In this document: positions 25,340 to 34,416 of the stretch, piece after piece
Position numbering within the stretch: the first letter of the stretch is position 1
How the letters are laid out: every line of letters begins with the position of its first letter
Program-made: the position numbers and the translations under genes
DNA from: Sphingomonas sp. BK345
GTDB taxonomy: Bacteria; Pseudomonadota; Alphaproteobacteria; Sphingomonadales; Sphingomonadaceae
Direction of reading: 5' to 3'
Length of the DNA stretch: 64,000 nucleotides
NCBI RefSeq assembly: GCF_014193845.1
Contig: NZ_JACHZX010000002.1
Span: forward strand, 1-64,000
The notes under the pieces: model-generated
Databases searched by the model: none
What the model was told of the DNA's origin: nothing
The model's input: only the letters and a program-made list of their open reading frames with translations

Positions 25340-26209
25340 ATGCCGATGACCGCAGCGCGATTCTTCGCGGCCGATCCGAAGGAGATCTGGCCCGCGCAGG
25401 AGGACAGCTTCTTCAACGAGCTGCGCACCAACAATGCCACCTACAAGACGACCGCGCACGATCGCTTCGCCGATCTCGACGCCGCCTGCATCGCGCTGCT
25501 GCGCCAGTCGGCGCGACCGATCCGCGAGGTGCTCGACATCGGTGTCTCCTCGGGCACGACCACGCTGGCGCTCTACGACCGGCTGCGCGAGGCGGGCATT
25601 GACGCGCGCGTGACGGGGACCGACCGGTCGGTCAGCGGGCATCTCGTCCGCGTGCTCCCGGGAGTGCGGACGCTGCTCGACGACGGCGGCGCGCCGATCC
25701 AGCACGATCTGTTCGGCCTGCCGGTGCGCCCGTGGTTCCGCCGCGCCGACCGCTACACCGGGATGCGCGGCGTACGCAGCGCGCTTAACGCCACGCTCGG
25801 CGGGCGCGCGCGGCGGCTGGTCGCGGCGGGCGCCTCCGGTGCCAGCGCGGTGCGGCTCGTCAGCCCGCGGCTGGCCGAGCGCCCGCGCGTGACGATCGAG
25901 TGCAACGACATCTTCGCGCCGACCGCGGCCTATCACCGCCGCTTCGACCTGGTGCGCGTCGCCAACCTGCTCCATCCGGGCTATTTCAGCGTCGAGCAAT
26001 TGCGCCTCGGCATCGCACATACGGTGAGCTACCTGTCGGGCCCCGGCGCGTGGCTGCTGCTGGCGCGGACGCTCAAGCGGCGCCACGTCGCGACGCTGTT
26101 CCGCGTCTCGGACGACGGTGCGCGGCTCGAGATCGCCGATCGCTTCAACGGCGGCGCCGAAGCCGAGTGGCTCGCGCTGGAGGCACAGCTGCCCGCCTGG
26201 AACAAGTGA
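25340..26209 (+). CDS. Class I SAM-dependent methyltransferase-like protein
   Basis: 289 residues with a Rossmann-type SAM site: VLDIGVSSGTTT (about 65-76, motif I) and RVTGTDRSVSG (about 91-101, acidic end of strand 2). The C-terminal half reads ECNDIFAPTA, FDLVRVANLLHPGYFS and ends ALEAQLPAWNK. The middle contains an extra Arg-rich segment. The target is unknown; its position in a GT operon suggests methylation of a sugar or a lipid-linked glycan. The ATG at 25340 is preceded by GGGGGGA. A GTG start for the next gene follows directly after the stop (26210), so the genes form one unit. Confidence 0.7.
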   Translation: MPMTAARFFAADPKEIWPAQEDSFFNELRTNNATYKTTAHDRFADLDAACIALLRQSARPIREVLDIGVSSGTTTLALYDRLREAGIDARVTGTDRSVSGHLVRVLPGVRTLLDDGGAPIQHDLFGLPVRPWFRRADRYTGMRGVRSALNATLGGRARRLVAAGASGASAVRLVSPRLAERPRVTIECNDIFAPTAAYHRRFDLVRVANLLHPGYFSVEQLRLGIAHTVSYLSGPGAWLLLARTLKRRHVATLFRVSDDGARLEIADRFNGGAEAEWLALEAQLPAWNK

Positions 26210-27355
26210 GTGACGACGGTCTGTTTCCCGTTCGTCGGTGACCTGATCGGCGGCAGCCACGTCTCGGCCGCCGGGCTGATCCGGCGGCTCGATCGCGCGC
26301 GCTACACGCCGCTGGTGCTGTTGCAGCATCCCGACGGCGCAATGGCGCGCTTCTTCGCCGAGGCCGGGATCGCGACCGAACCCGCGCCGCTGTCACCCGA
26401 GATGGTGCACGGTCGCGCCGTCTCGCCCGCCGGGGCGGCGCGACTGGTCGCCACCTCGCTGCGGCTGCGCGATTATCTGCGCGCGCGCGGGATCGGCATC
26501 GTTCACAGCAACGACGGGCGCAGCCATGCGACCTGGGGACTGGCCGCCAAGCTCGCGCGCGCGCGGCTGCTGTGGCACCACCGCGGGGCGCCCGATGCGA
26601 TGGGGCTGCGCATGGTCGCGCCGCTGCTCGCCGACCGCGTCGTGTCGGTATCGGCCTTCTCCGCGCCGAAGCCGGGGCGCTACTCCGCCGCGGCGCGCAC
26701 GCGCGTGATCCGTAGCCCGTTCGACCATCACATGCAGCATGACCGCGCCGAGGCGCGCGCCGCGCTGGCCGCGCTGATCCCGCCGGGCGGGGGAACGCGC
26801 TACGTCGCCTATGCCGGGGTGATGATCGAGCGGAAGCGCCCGCTGCTGTTCGTCAACGCGATCGCCGCGCTTCACGCGCGCCGGCCCGAGCTCGACGTCG
26901 CCGGCGTGATGTTCGGCGAGGCGCTCGACGGCATGGACGAGCAGGTGCGCGCGCGCGCCGCCGCCGCGGGGGTGGCGGATCGGATCCACCTCCTGGGTCA
27001 CCGTACTCCGGGCGGCTATTGGCTGGCGGCGAGCGACGTCCTGATGGTCCCCGCGGTCGACGAGCCGTTCGGCCGCACCCTGGTGGAGGCCATGCTGGTC
27101 GGCACGCCGGTGGTGGCGACTCGCTCGGGCGGCAATGTCGAGGCGATCGCGCACGAGCGCACCGGACTGTTGGTGGCGGCGGAGGACGCCGACGCGCTCG
27201 CCGACGGCTGCGCGCGCGTGCTGGGCGAGCCGGCGCTCGCGGCGCGTATCGCGCGCGACGCCGCGACCGACGCGCGCGCCCGCTTCGGCGAGCAGGCGCA
27301 TGCCGACGCGATCATGGCGGTCTACGACGAGATGCTGGCCGCCGGCGCCAGGTAG
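26210..27355 (+). CDS. Glycosyltransferase family 4 (GT-B fold)
   Basis: 381 residues. The N-terminal half has FPFVGDLIGGSHVSAAGLI, the acceptor-side glycine motif, and the C-terminal half has the nucleotide-sugar site: YAGVMIERKRP, LLGHRTPGGYWLAASDVLMVP and EPFGRTLVEAMLVGTPVVAT (E-x7-E). It would transfer a sugar from a nucleotide donor inside the cytoplasm. Donor and acceptor are unknown. The GTG start at 26210 abuts the methyltransferase stop. The 3' end overlaps the convergent GT39-like gene by 34 bases. Confidence 0.85.
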   Translation: MTTVCFPFVGDLIGGSHVSAAGLIRRLDRARYTPLVLLQHPDGAMARFFAEAGIATEPAPLSPEMVHGRAVSPAGAARLVATSLRLRDYLRARGIGIVHSNDGRSHATWGLAAKLARARLLWHHRGAPDAMGLRMVAPLLADRVVSVSAFSAPKPGRYSAAARTRVIRSPFDHHMQHDRAEARAALAALIPPGGGTRYVAYAGVMIERKRPLLFVNAIAALHARRPELDVAGVMFGEALDGMDEQVRARAAAAGVADRIHLLGHRTPGGYWLAASDVLMVPAVDEPFGRTLVEAMLVGTPVVATRSGGNVEAIAHERTGLLVAAEDADALADGCARVLGEPALAARIARDAATDARARFGEQAHADAIMAVYDEMLAAGAR

Positions 27356-28929
27356 AGCGTACCGCTGCCGTAGCGATCGCTGAGCCACGGCAGCACGATC
27401 CGGCGGTACCGGCGCGACCGAGCGAAGGATGCGAGCGGCCCGTCCAGCTTGCCCTCGAAGCCGACCAGCACCGCCGCCGGCGGCGACGCGGCGAGCAGCT
27501 CGTCGATCGTGGTCGGCGATACCCAGTTCGCGTAGTGCTGGCGCTGCCTCAGTGGCACGTAATCGCCGACCCGGTACACCAGCGGCCCGGTGGCGAGTGC
27601 CGCGGGCACCGCCAACCCGCCCTCGACCGCGTAGAGCGGTGCCAGCGTCGCGATCGTCGCACCGCGGCGCTCGGCGCGGAGCAGGGCGGCGAGCCGCTGC
27701 CCCTGATCGTGCGTCACCGTGCCGGTCCAGCGCGCGCTGCGCACCGCGTCAGGCCAGCCGAGCGCCAGCCGCGGCGCCGACAGCAGCAGCGCGCCGAGCA
27801 GCAGCAGCAGCGCGGCGGCGCGGGAGCGGCCCTTGATCCGGCCCGCCAGCGTCACCGCCAGCGCGATCGCGAAGGGGACCGGCGGCGCGTAATATTGCGG
27901 GAAGGCGGGGCTCGGCACGAAGGAGACCAGCACGCCGCCGAGGAGCAGCGCGACGATCAGTCGATGCGGCCAGCGCACCCGCGCCGCGCCATAGCCGCGC
28001 AGCCGCCACGCCGCGGTCGCCGCGAGCAGCAGCGCGGCGGCGATCAGTCCGGCGGGCGAGACCAGCCACACCTTGGCGGCGAGCACGAGCTTGCCCGGCA
28101 GGTCGAGGATCTTGGCGCCGTCGAGGTCGGCGTTGGCGGTCCAGTAAGCGACGTGGGGGCCGCTGTGGTAGCCGAGCACGTGCGTGACGAAGCCGCCGGG
28201 GTCCTTCGCCAGGTAGATCAGCGGCGGCAGCGCGCCGACGATCCCGCCCGCGACGAAGGGCAGGGTCACCCGCCGCATACGCGTCGCGGCCCGCAGCCGC
28301 GCCGGTGCCAGCAGCGCGGCGAGCGCGAACGGCGGCAGCGCGAAGACGTAATTGGCCTTGAAGCCCGCGGCGACGCCGAGGCACAGCCCGCTCGCCGCGA
28401 CGAGCAGCGGCGCGGGGACGTCGCGGTCGGCGCCGGCGATCAGCAGGTAGGTCGCCATCAGCACGAACGCGAGCGGCAGGAAGTTGTTGGTCACCAGCAT
28501 CCCCGCCGGGCCGAGCAGCAGCGGGTGGGTCAGCAGCAGCAGCGCGGCCAGCGCCCCGAGCGGCCAGGAGCGGGTGAGCCGCCGCACCAGCAACAGCATT
28601 GCCGTCGCCGCCACCAGCCAGCCGGCGAAGATCGTCAGCCGCCCGGCGAGCAGCACCTGCTCCGCCCCGGTGACGCGCAGCACCGCGTGCATCAGCAGCG
28701 GCAGGTTGGGCAGGTTGTTGAAGCCGTAGTCGTCGTAGAGCCGGCCGTGCGCCAGCATGGTGGCGATCGGCAGGTACATCTGCTCGTCGTGCCGCAGCGG
28801 GTAAGTCATTAGCCGGCCGAACAGCCCGACCAACGCGAGTCCGATCGCCACCATCGCCGCGGGCAGCGCGCGCGATCGCGTCGCCACGCCTGCGCGCGCC
28901 GGTATCATCGCCGCAGCCACACTCGCCAT
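27322..28929 (-). CDS. Polytopic glycosyltransferase, GT39/ArnT-like (polyprenyl-phosphate-sugar dependent)
   Basis: 535 residues with about 11 membrane segments and a C-terminal soluble domain from about residue 400. The first periplasmic loop has YPLRHDEQMYLP with the Asp-Glu pair typical of GT39/GT83 (GT-C fold) enzymes; GFNNLPNLPLLMH follows. Such enzymes take a sugar from a polyprenyl phosphate at the periplasmic side. This fits the neighbouring HAD-UbiA/SMR/SDR module, which could make and flip such a donor. The ATG is at 28929. The stop lies inside the convergent GT4 gene. Confidence 0.8.
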   Translation of the reverse strand: MASVAAAMIPARAGVATRSRALPAAMVAIGLALVGLFGRLMTYPLRHDEQMYLPIATMLAHGRLYDDYGFNNLPNLPLLMHAVLRVTGAEQVLLAGRLTIFAGWLVAATAMLLLVRRLTRSWPLGALAALLLLTHPLLLGPAGMLVTNNFLPLAFVLMATYLLIAGADRDVPAPLLVAASGLCLGVAAGFKANYVFALPPFALAALLAPARLRAATRMRRVTLPFVAGGIVGALPPLIYLAKDPGGFVTHVLGYHSGPHVAYWTANADLDGAKILDLPGKLVLAAKVWLVSPAGLIAAALLLAATAAWRLRGYGAARVRWPHRLIVALLLGGVLVSFVPSPAFPQYYAPPVPFAIALAVTLAGRIKGRSRAAALLLLLGALLLSAPRLALGWPDAVRSARWTGTVTHDQGQRLAALLRAERRGATIATLAPLYAVEGGLAVPAALATGPLVYRVGDYVPLRQRQHYANWVSPTTIDELLAASPPAAVLVGFEGKLDGPLASFARSRRYRRIVLPWLSDRYGSGTLYLAPAASISS

Positions 28930-29137
28930 TCATTCACCCCCGACCCCGTGTCTGCCCTGATCGTATCGGATGTCTCCGCGGGACGAAGCGCGCGGGCGGA
29001 GCGGGCGCGCGATCATTGGGGGTAGCCGGCGTCGATCGCATTAGCCCGGTTGCGCCGGGCTTTACCCGCCTGACCGTGCGACTTCGCGGGCGGGATCTCG
29101 CATCCTCGCCGCGGGGACGAAAGGTTGGGGGCAGCCG

Positions 29138-30619
29138 ATGGACGACGGGACGACTCTGGCGATGGCGGAGGTGCGGGTTGACGCCCCGGCGCGATCCCGC
29201 CCGCTCGTCGTCGATCTCGATCACAGCCTGGTGCGGACCGACACGTTGCACGAGTGCCTGGTCACGCTCGCCTTCCGCTATCCCCGGCGGGTCCCGACGG
29301 TGGCGCGCGCGCTGGGTCAGGGCCGCGCTGCCTTCAAGCGTGCCGCGATGCTTCACGCCGGGCTCGACTGCGAGGCGCTGCCGCTCGATCCGGCGGTGGT
29401 CGAGGCGATCGCGCGTCGGCGTGCCTCGGGCGGCGAGGTTCATCTCGTCACCGCCGCCGACCAGCTCATCGCCGATGGCGTGGCCGCCGCGACCGGGCTG
29501 TTCGACAGCGCCACGGGCAGCGACGGCACCGCAAACCTCAAGGCAGAGGCCAAGGCCGAGGCGCTCGCACGAAGCTTCCCGAACGGCTTCGACTATGTCG
29601 GCGACAGCCTGGCCGACGTTCCCGTGTGGCGTCGCGCGGATGTCGCGCTGCTGGCGGGGGACCGGCGCGGCGTGGCGCGGCGGCTCGCGCACGAGCGGAT
29701 CGTGCCCGAGTTGCTGCCGCGCCGTTCAGTGCGCGCACGCGACTGGGTGAAGGCGCTCCGCCTTCACCAGTGGAGCAAGAACCTGCTCGTGCTCGCGCCC
29801 ATCGTGCTGAGCCACGAGTTCCTCGCGCCGGCCCTGCTGTTGCAGGCGATCGCCGCCTTCGTGTTGTTCGGCGTCGTGGCCTCGGCGACCTATCTGATCA
29901 ACGACCTTGCCGATCTATCGGCCGACCGCCGCCACCCGAGCAAGCGCTATCGCGCGCTCGCCGCCGGCCTGATCCCCCTCGCTACCGCGGTGCCGCTCGC
30001 CGCGGGGTTGCTGAGCGCGGGCCTGATCGGCGGCTGGCTGCTCGCGCCGGCGTTCGGCGCGACACTGTCCTGCTACGCCGCATTGACCTTGCTCTATTCC
30101 TTTCGGCTCAAGCGCGAGCCGCTGGTCGACGTCGCCGCGATCGCAGCGCTGTTCACGCTGCGCGTCGTCGCCGGCATGGTGGTGATCGGCCACCCCGTCT
30201 CGCTGTGGCTGGCGACCTTCACCGCGACGCTGTTCCTCTCGCTCGCGCTGGCGAAGCGCTCGGCCGAGCTGGTGCAGGCGGCGCGCAGCGGGCGGCCGGT
30301 GCACGGTCGCGGCTATCTGCCCGGCGACGAGCCGCTGACGCTCGCGCTCGGCGTCGCCGCCGGCGTCGTGTCGGTGCTGGTGATGGTGATGTACATGTCG
30401 GTCGACGCGATGCCGAGCGGGCTCTACGCGCTCGACGGCGCGTTGTACGTGATCCCCGCGGTGCTCTGCCTATGGGTCATGCGCGTCTGGCTGCTCGCGC
30501 ACCGCGGCGCGCTCGACGACGACCCGGTGATCTTCGCGCTGCGCGACCGGGTGAGCTGGTGGCACGCCGGCGCGGTGGCGGGGCTGTGGCTCGTCGCGGT
30601 GGGAGGACGGGTCGCGTGA
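29138..30619 (+). CDS. HAD-phosphatase / UbiA prenyltransferase fusion (DPPR synthase-like)
   Basis: 493 residues. Residues about 20-190 form a HAD domain: DLDHSLVRTD with D26 and D28, LVTAADQ (motif II-like) and YVGDSLADVPVW (acidic motif at 156-160). Residues about 200-490 form a UbiA-type membrane domain with NDLADLSADRRHPSKR (255-270) and, later, LYSFRLKREPLVD. These are the Asp motifs of phosphoribosyl-type UbiA enzymes such as mycobacterial decaprenyl-phosphate phosphoribosyltransferase. The fused HAD could remove the 5-phosphate from the product. The gene begins a tightly coupled run. Function is inferred from motifs and neighbours. Confidence 0.85.
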   Translation: MDDGTTLAMAEVRVDAPARSRPLVVDLDHSLVRTDTLHECLVTLAFRYPRRVPTVARALGQGRAAFKRAAMLHAGLDCEALPLDPAVVEAIARRRASGGEVHLVTAADQLIADGVAAATGLFDSATGSDGTANLKAEAKAEALARSFPNGFDYVGDSLADVPVWRRADVALLAGDRRGVARRLAHERIVPELLPRRSVRARDWVKALRLHQWSKNLLVLAPIVLSHEFLAPALLLQAIAAFVLFGVVASATYLINDLADLSADRRHPSKRYRALAAGLIPLATAVPLAAGLLSAGLIGGWLLAPAFGATLSCYAALTLLYSFRLKREPLVDVAAIAALFTLRVVAGMVVIGHPVSLWLATFTATLFLSLALAKRSAELVQAARSGRPVHGRGYLPGDEPLTLALGVAAGVVSVLVMVMYMSVDAMPSGLYALDGALYVIPAVLCLWVMRVWLLAHRGALDDDPVIFALRDRVSWWHAGAVAGLWLVAVGGRVA

Positions 30620-30984
30620 CGCTGGCGCTGTTCGCTCTCATCGTCGTCAGCGTCTCGCTCAACGCGCTCGCCCAGGTGGCGCTGCGCAAGGCGATGACCT
30701 TCCGCGCGCTTCCCGCGCTGTCCGAGCCAATCGCGCTCGGGACCAGCCTCGTCGCCAACCCTTGGCTGTGGGCGGGCATGGCCTGCTACGCCGCCAGCAT
30801 CGGCCTGTGGCTGGTGGTGCTGAGCCGGACCCAGGTGAGCGTCGCCTATCCGATGCTGTCGATGGGCTATGTCCTCGCCGCCGTGCTGGGCGTGCTGTTC
30901 CTCAGCGAGACCGTCGGGCCAGCGCGGGCGGCCGGGATCGCGCTGATCTGCCTCGGTGTGCTCGTCGTGGGGAAGACGGCGTGA
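30616..30984 (+). CDS. Small multidrug resistance (EmrE/ArnE-like) four-helix transporter
   Basis: 122 residues with four membrane segments: an N-terminal helix with NALAQVALRKAM, then a loop, then VVLSRTQVSVAYPMLSMGYVL and the last pair ending in ALICLGVLVVGKTA. The pattern 'S-x-A-Y-P-x-L-S-x-G' is typical of the ArnE/ArnF-like branch of the SMR/DMT group that flips polyprenyl-phosphate sugars. It sits between the UbiA fusion and an SDR, overlapping each by four bases (GTGA), so the three are almost certainly one unit. A drug-efflux role is less likely in this setting. Confidence 0.85.
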   Translation: MTLALFALIVVSVSLNALAQVALRKAMTFRALPALSEPIALGTSLVANPWLWAGMACYAASIGLWLVVLSRTQVSVAYPMLSMGYVLAAVLGVLFLSETVGPARAAGIALICLGVLVVGKTA

Positions 30985-32006
30985 CCCGCCGCCACGTCAT
31001 TACCGGTGGCGCCGGCTTCCTCGGCGAGCGCCTCGCCGCCGCGCTCGCGGCGCGGGGCGAGCGGGTCACCGTGTTCGACCAGGTCGCGCCGCGCACCGCG
31101 ATCGACGAGGTGGTGCTCGGCGACATCGCGAGCACCGACGACCTCGCGCGACTCCGGCTCGGCCGCGACGACGTGGTGCACCACCTCGCGGCGCGCCAAT
31201 TCCACGGTGCGGTGCCGCGGCATGACCGCGACGGCTGGTTCGCCGCGGTGAACGTCGAGGGCACGCGCGCGCTGCTGGCGGCGATGCGTGCGGCCGGGAC
31301 GCGCCAGCTGCTCTTCGTCTCGACCGACATGACCTATGGCGTGCCGGTCCACACCCCGGTGCCGCCGACGCACCAGCAGGTGCCGATCGGACCATATGGC
31401 CGCAGCAAGGTGGGCGCGGAGCGGCTGATCGCGGCCGCGGCGGACGAATTCGGTCTGCGCGCCACCGTCTTCCGCCCGCGCCTGATCGCGGGGGCGGGGC
31501 GGCTCGGCATCCTCGCCAAGCTGTTCCGGCTGATCGCGCTGGGGCTGCCGGTGCCGATGATCGGGAGCGGGCGCAACCGCTACCAGATGATCGCGGTGGA
31601 GGATTGCGTCACGGCGCTGATCCGCGCCGCCGACCGCGGGTTGCCGCCGGGGCCGTTCAACCTCGGCTCGAGCGAGCCGCCGACGGTGCGTGAGCTGCTG
31701 CGCTCGCTGATCGCGCGCGCGGGCTCGCGCTCGGTCGTGCTGCCGACCCCCGCCAGGCTGGTGCAGCGCACGCTGGCGACGATGGACGCGGCCGGCGTCC
31801 CGCTGCTCTACCCCGAACAGTTCGCGATCGCCGACGCGGACTATGTGCTCGACACCGCCGCGACGCGCGACGCGCTCGACTGGTCGCCGAGCCGCCGCGA
31901 CGCCGACATCCTGTTCGACGCTTATCACCATTTCCGCTCGCAGCCCGCGCGCGGGCACGACGCCCCCGAGGTGTCGCTCGCCGCGCCGAGCCGCGGCATC
32001 AGCTAG
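30981..32006 (+). CDS. NAD-dependent epimerase/dehydratase (extended SDR)
   Basis: 341 residues. The NAD-binding motif is ITGGAGFLGERLA at 6-18, the catalytic centre has STDMTYG and, further on, GPYGRSKVGAE (Y-x3-K), and the C-terminal half has the nucleotide-sugar type blocks NRYQMIAVEDCVTALIRA and GPFNLGSSEPPTVREL. The acceptor-binding region resembles sugar-nucleotide epimerases/dehydratases. Its place behind the UbiA fusion suggests action on a lipid-linked or nucleotide-linked pentose (for example 2-epimerisation), but this is inference. The GTG start at 30981 overlaps the SMR stop. A gap of 10 bases follows before the acyltransferase. Confidence 0.82.
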   Translation: MTRRHVITGGAGFLGERLAAALAARGERVTVFDQVAPRTAIDEVVLGDIASTDDLARLRLGRDDVVHHLAARQFHGAVPRHDRDGWFAAVNVEGTRALLAAMRAAGTRQLLFVSTDMTYGVPVHTPVPPTHQQVPIGPYGRSKVGAERLIAAAADEFGLRATVFRPRLIAGAGRLGILAKLFRLIALGLPVPMIGSGRNRYQMIAVEDCVTALIRAADRGLPPGPFNLGSSEPPTVRELLRSLIARAGSRSVVLPTPARLVQRTLATMDAAGVPLLYPEQFAIADADYVLDTAATRDALDWSPSRRDADILFDAYHHFRSQPARGHDAPEVSLAAPSRGIS

Positions 32007-32016
32007 GAGCGCGCGC

Positions 32017-33138
32017 GTGGGTTCGGCCTCGGTCGTTGGTAAGGGAGCGCGCGGCGAGCATGTCGTGGCCGCGCATGGGCTCCGCGGGCTCGCCTCGGCG
32101 ATGGTGGTGTTCGCGCATATCATCGGCGGCCCGGCGCGCCACGTCTACGCCGACAACGCGGCCTATGTCGCGCTCACCCGCGCGCCCTGGCATCTCGCCA
32201 CCTTCGGGGTCATGCTGTTCTTCGTCATCAGCGGCTTCGTCATCCTGCCGAGCGCGCTGCGCTACGCCCCTGGCGAGTTCGCGCTGCGGCGCGGGCTGCG
32301 CCTGTACCCGCTCTTCGCGGTGCTGTCGGTGCTGTTCGTCGCGCTCAACGCGGTGACGAACGCCTATCCCAAGATCAACACGCCGCTGGCGGTCGTCGCG
32401 GGCTTCACCTTCACCAACCTCTTCACCGGCACCGACCAGCTCACCCCCAACGCGTGGAGCCTGAGCTACGAGGTGATGTTCTACGCGCTCACCTGCGCGG
32501 TGGTGACCTTCGCGGTTAAGCGGCGCGACCGACTGACGGGGGCACTGGCGGTGACGGCGGCGCTGGCCTTCGTGCTGGCCTTCCCGATCGCGCTTTACTT
32601 CGTCGCCGGTGTCGCGATCCGGCTGCTGCGCTGGCGCTATCCCGACGGCAGCCGCGCGATGCGCTGGGTCGAGCTGCTCGCCTTCGCCGGCATGACCGCT
32701 CTGGCGAGCCGCGCACATTACGAATATTGGTGGCGCGACTTCCGCGACCCTGTCGTGGTGCCGCTGATCCTATTAACCGCCACATATTTCTACTGCGCGG
32801 TGGCACCGGGGAGCTGGACCGAGCGGCTGCTCGGCAACCGTGTCTTCGGCTATCTCGGCACGATCAGCTACAGCCTGTACCTGGTCCACCCTTATATCTA
32901 TCTCGCGCTGCGCAAGCTGTTCGTGCGGCACGGGCTGTTCACCGACGACCTGCTCCACTCGATGCTGCCCTTCGCGCTGCTGGTCGCCGGCGGGTCGCTG
33001 GTGGCGAGCCATGTCGTCCATCTCTGGCTCGAACGCTGGCCCTATGAGCGCTTCTTCCGCCAGCGCATCTACCGCGCCGACCGGATCGCGCGCGGTGACC
33101 CCGCGACCGACGCGACCATGACGGCGCAGCGCGCGTGA
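32017..33138 (+). CDS. Acyltransferase 3 family membrane protein (glycan O-acyltransferase)
   Basis: 373 residues with about ten membrane segments. The family N-terminus VAAHGLRGLASAMVVFAHI (18-36) holds the conserved Arg and His, and FFVISGFVILPSALR follows. The C-terminal end has YLGTISYSLYLVHPYIY. These enzymes move acetyl or other acyl groups to sugars of surface polysaccharides. The start is GTG at 32017 behind AGGAGC. The stop overlaps the next start by four bases. Confidence 0.87.
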   Translation: MGSASVVGKGARGEHVVAAHGLRGLASAMVVFAHIIGGPARHVYADNAAYVALTRAPWHLATFGVMLFFVISGFVILPSALRYAPGEFALRRGLRLYPLFAVLSVLFVALNAVTNAYPKINTPLAVVAGFTFTNLFTGTDQLTPNAWSLSYEVMFYALTCAVVTFAVKRRDRLTGALAVTAALAFVLAFPIALYFVAGVAIRLLRWRYPDGSRAMRWVELLAFAGMTALASRAHYEYWWRDFRDPVVVPLILLTATYFYCAVAPGSWTERLLGNRVFGYLGTISYSLYLVHPYIYLALRKLFVRHGLFTDDLLHSMLPFALLVAGGSLVASHVVHLWLERWPYERFFRQRIYRADRIARGDPATDATMTAQRA

Positions 33139-34415
33139 CCGCCGTCGCGCTTCCGTTGCCGCGGACGCAGGCCGCGACCGGCGCCGAGGTGCCGCGGCCG
33201 ATCATCCTCGCGGTGGCGCTGTCCTCCTACCTGTCGTGGCGGCCCTCGCTCGACATCATGTTCACGCTGAGCGACCTGCTGTTCCTGCTCGGCCTCGGCC
33301 TGCTCGCCTCGCGCCACCGCCTGCCGCTGCAACCGTTCGGCGCGCTGCAGCCGGCGTGGCTGATGTCGTTCACGGTGATGATGGCGGGGCTGCTGGTCGC
33401 CTCGCTCGGCGCGCGCGACCCGTCGCGCTGGCTGATCGTGGCGATGCAATATGCCTTCGCCTGGGTGGTGCTGCCCTTCGCGATCGCCGGACATGGCCGC
33501 GAATACGCCACCACGCTGGCGCGCGCGCTGGTGGCGGGGATGGTGGCGATGGAGGCGTTCGGCATCCTCATCTACGTCTCGTTCCAGGCCTCGTTCGAAG
33601 TCGCGCGCAAGGTGCTGGGGCTCGACTTCCTCTCGGGCAATCGCCGGCTCGGCGTGTTCGCCACCGATGCCAATTGGAACGGCGCAGCGATTGCGATGAC
33701 CCTGCCATTCGTCCTGTTCTTGTGGCGCGCCGGGCGGCTGCGCACCGCGGCAATGCTGGTCGCCTTCGCGGTGCTGCTGGTGTCCTTGCTGCTGACCGCC
33801 TCCTTCACCGCTTTCTCCAGCGCGGCGATCGGTCTGGCGATCTTCGGCGTGATCGCAGGCATCCGGCTGCCGCGCTGGGTGGTCGGCGGGCTGTTCGCCG
33901 CCGCCCTTGTGGTGAGCCAGACCGGGCTGATGCTGCCCGAGACCTTCAACAAGCGAGTCGCCGGCGCGATCGAGAACGGCGACATCAGCGAGGCCGGGAC
34001 CTTCACCGGCCGCGTCGCGCTGATCGACGACGCCTGGTCGATGATCGAGCAGCACCCGTTCAGCGGCGTCGGCGTCGATCAGCATCGCGTGATCAGCAAG
34101 CTGAAGGCGCCGGTGCACAACATGTACCTGCTGGTATGGGTCGAGGGGGGGCTGGTCGCACTGCTCGGCTGGCTCGGCATGCTGGTGGTGCTGGTGATGG
34201 TGGCGCTGTCGACGCTGCGGCGCGAGCGCGACGTCGCCGGGCTGGTGCTGGCGGTGCTGGTGACCTTCCTGATCTTCTCGGCCGCCAGCCCGCACATGTA
34301 CGCGCGTCTCTGGTCGGTGCCGGTGATCCTGTCGCTGGCGATGGCGCACGGGGGTGCGGTGCGGCGGACGCCGCGAGCGGTGGCCGCGCTGGTCTCGCGC
34401 CGCGCCGAGGCGTGA
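33135..34415 (+). CDS. O-antigen ligase / Wzy-like polymerase family protein
   Basis: 426 residues with about 11 membrane segments. A large periplasmic loop between the last helices carries FTGRVALIDDAWSMIEQHP, FSGVGVDQ and APVHNMYLLVWVEGG, the conserved Wzy_C/WaaL motif with the essential His (VHN). It would polymerise or ligate lipid-linked glycan units in the periplasm. Polymerase and ligase cannot be told apart from sequence alone; with a Wzx and a PglC-type initiator in the same locus, polymerase is my preference. The GTG start at 33135 overlaps the acyltransferase stop, and the stop is 1 base before the next gene. Confidence 0.85.
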   Translation: MTAVALPLPRTQAATGAEVPRPIILAVALSSYLSWRPSLDIMFTLSDLLFLLGLGLLASRHRLPLQPFGALQPAWLMSFTVMMAGLLVASLGARDPSRWLIVAMQYAFAWVVLPFAIAGHGREYATTLARALVAGMVAMEAFGILIYVSFQASFEVARKVLGLDFLSGNRRLGVFATDANWNGAAIAMTLPFVLFLWRAGRLRTAAMLVAFAVLLVSLLLTASFTAFSSAAIGLAIFGVIAGIRLPRWVVGGLFAAALVVSQTGLMLPETFNKRVAGAIENGDISEAGTFTGRVALIDDAWSMIEQHPFSGVGVDQHRVISKLKAPVHNMYLLVWVEGGLVALLGWLGMLVVLVMVALSTLRRERDVAGLVLAVLVTFLIFSAASPHMYARLWSVPVILSLAMAHGGAVRRTPRAVAALVSRRAEA

Positions 34416-34416
34416 G

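Noticed and set aside
22705..25440. Minus-strand frame of 911 codons
   Set aside because: It crosses several real genes on both strands. The true gene in this region is the flippase at 23838-25205 in another frame.
27019..28812. Plus-strand frame of 597 codons opposite the GT39-like gene
   Set aside because: Arg/Gln/Gly-rich antisense shadow; the minus-strand frame has clear membrane segments.
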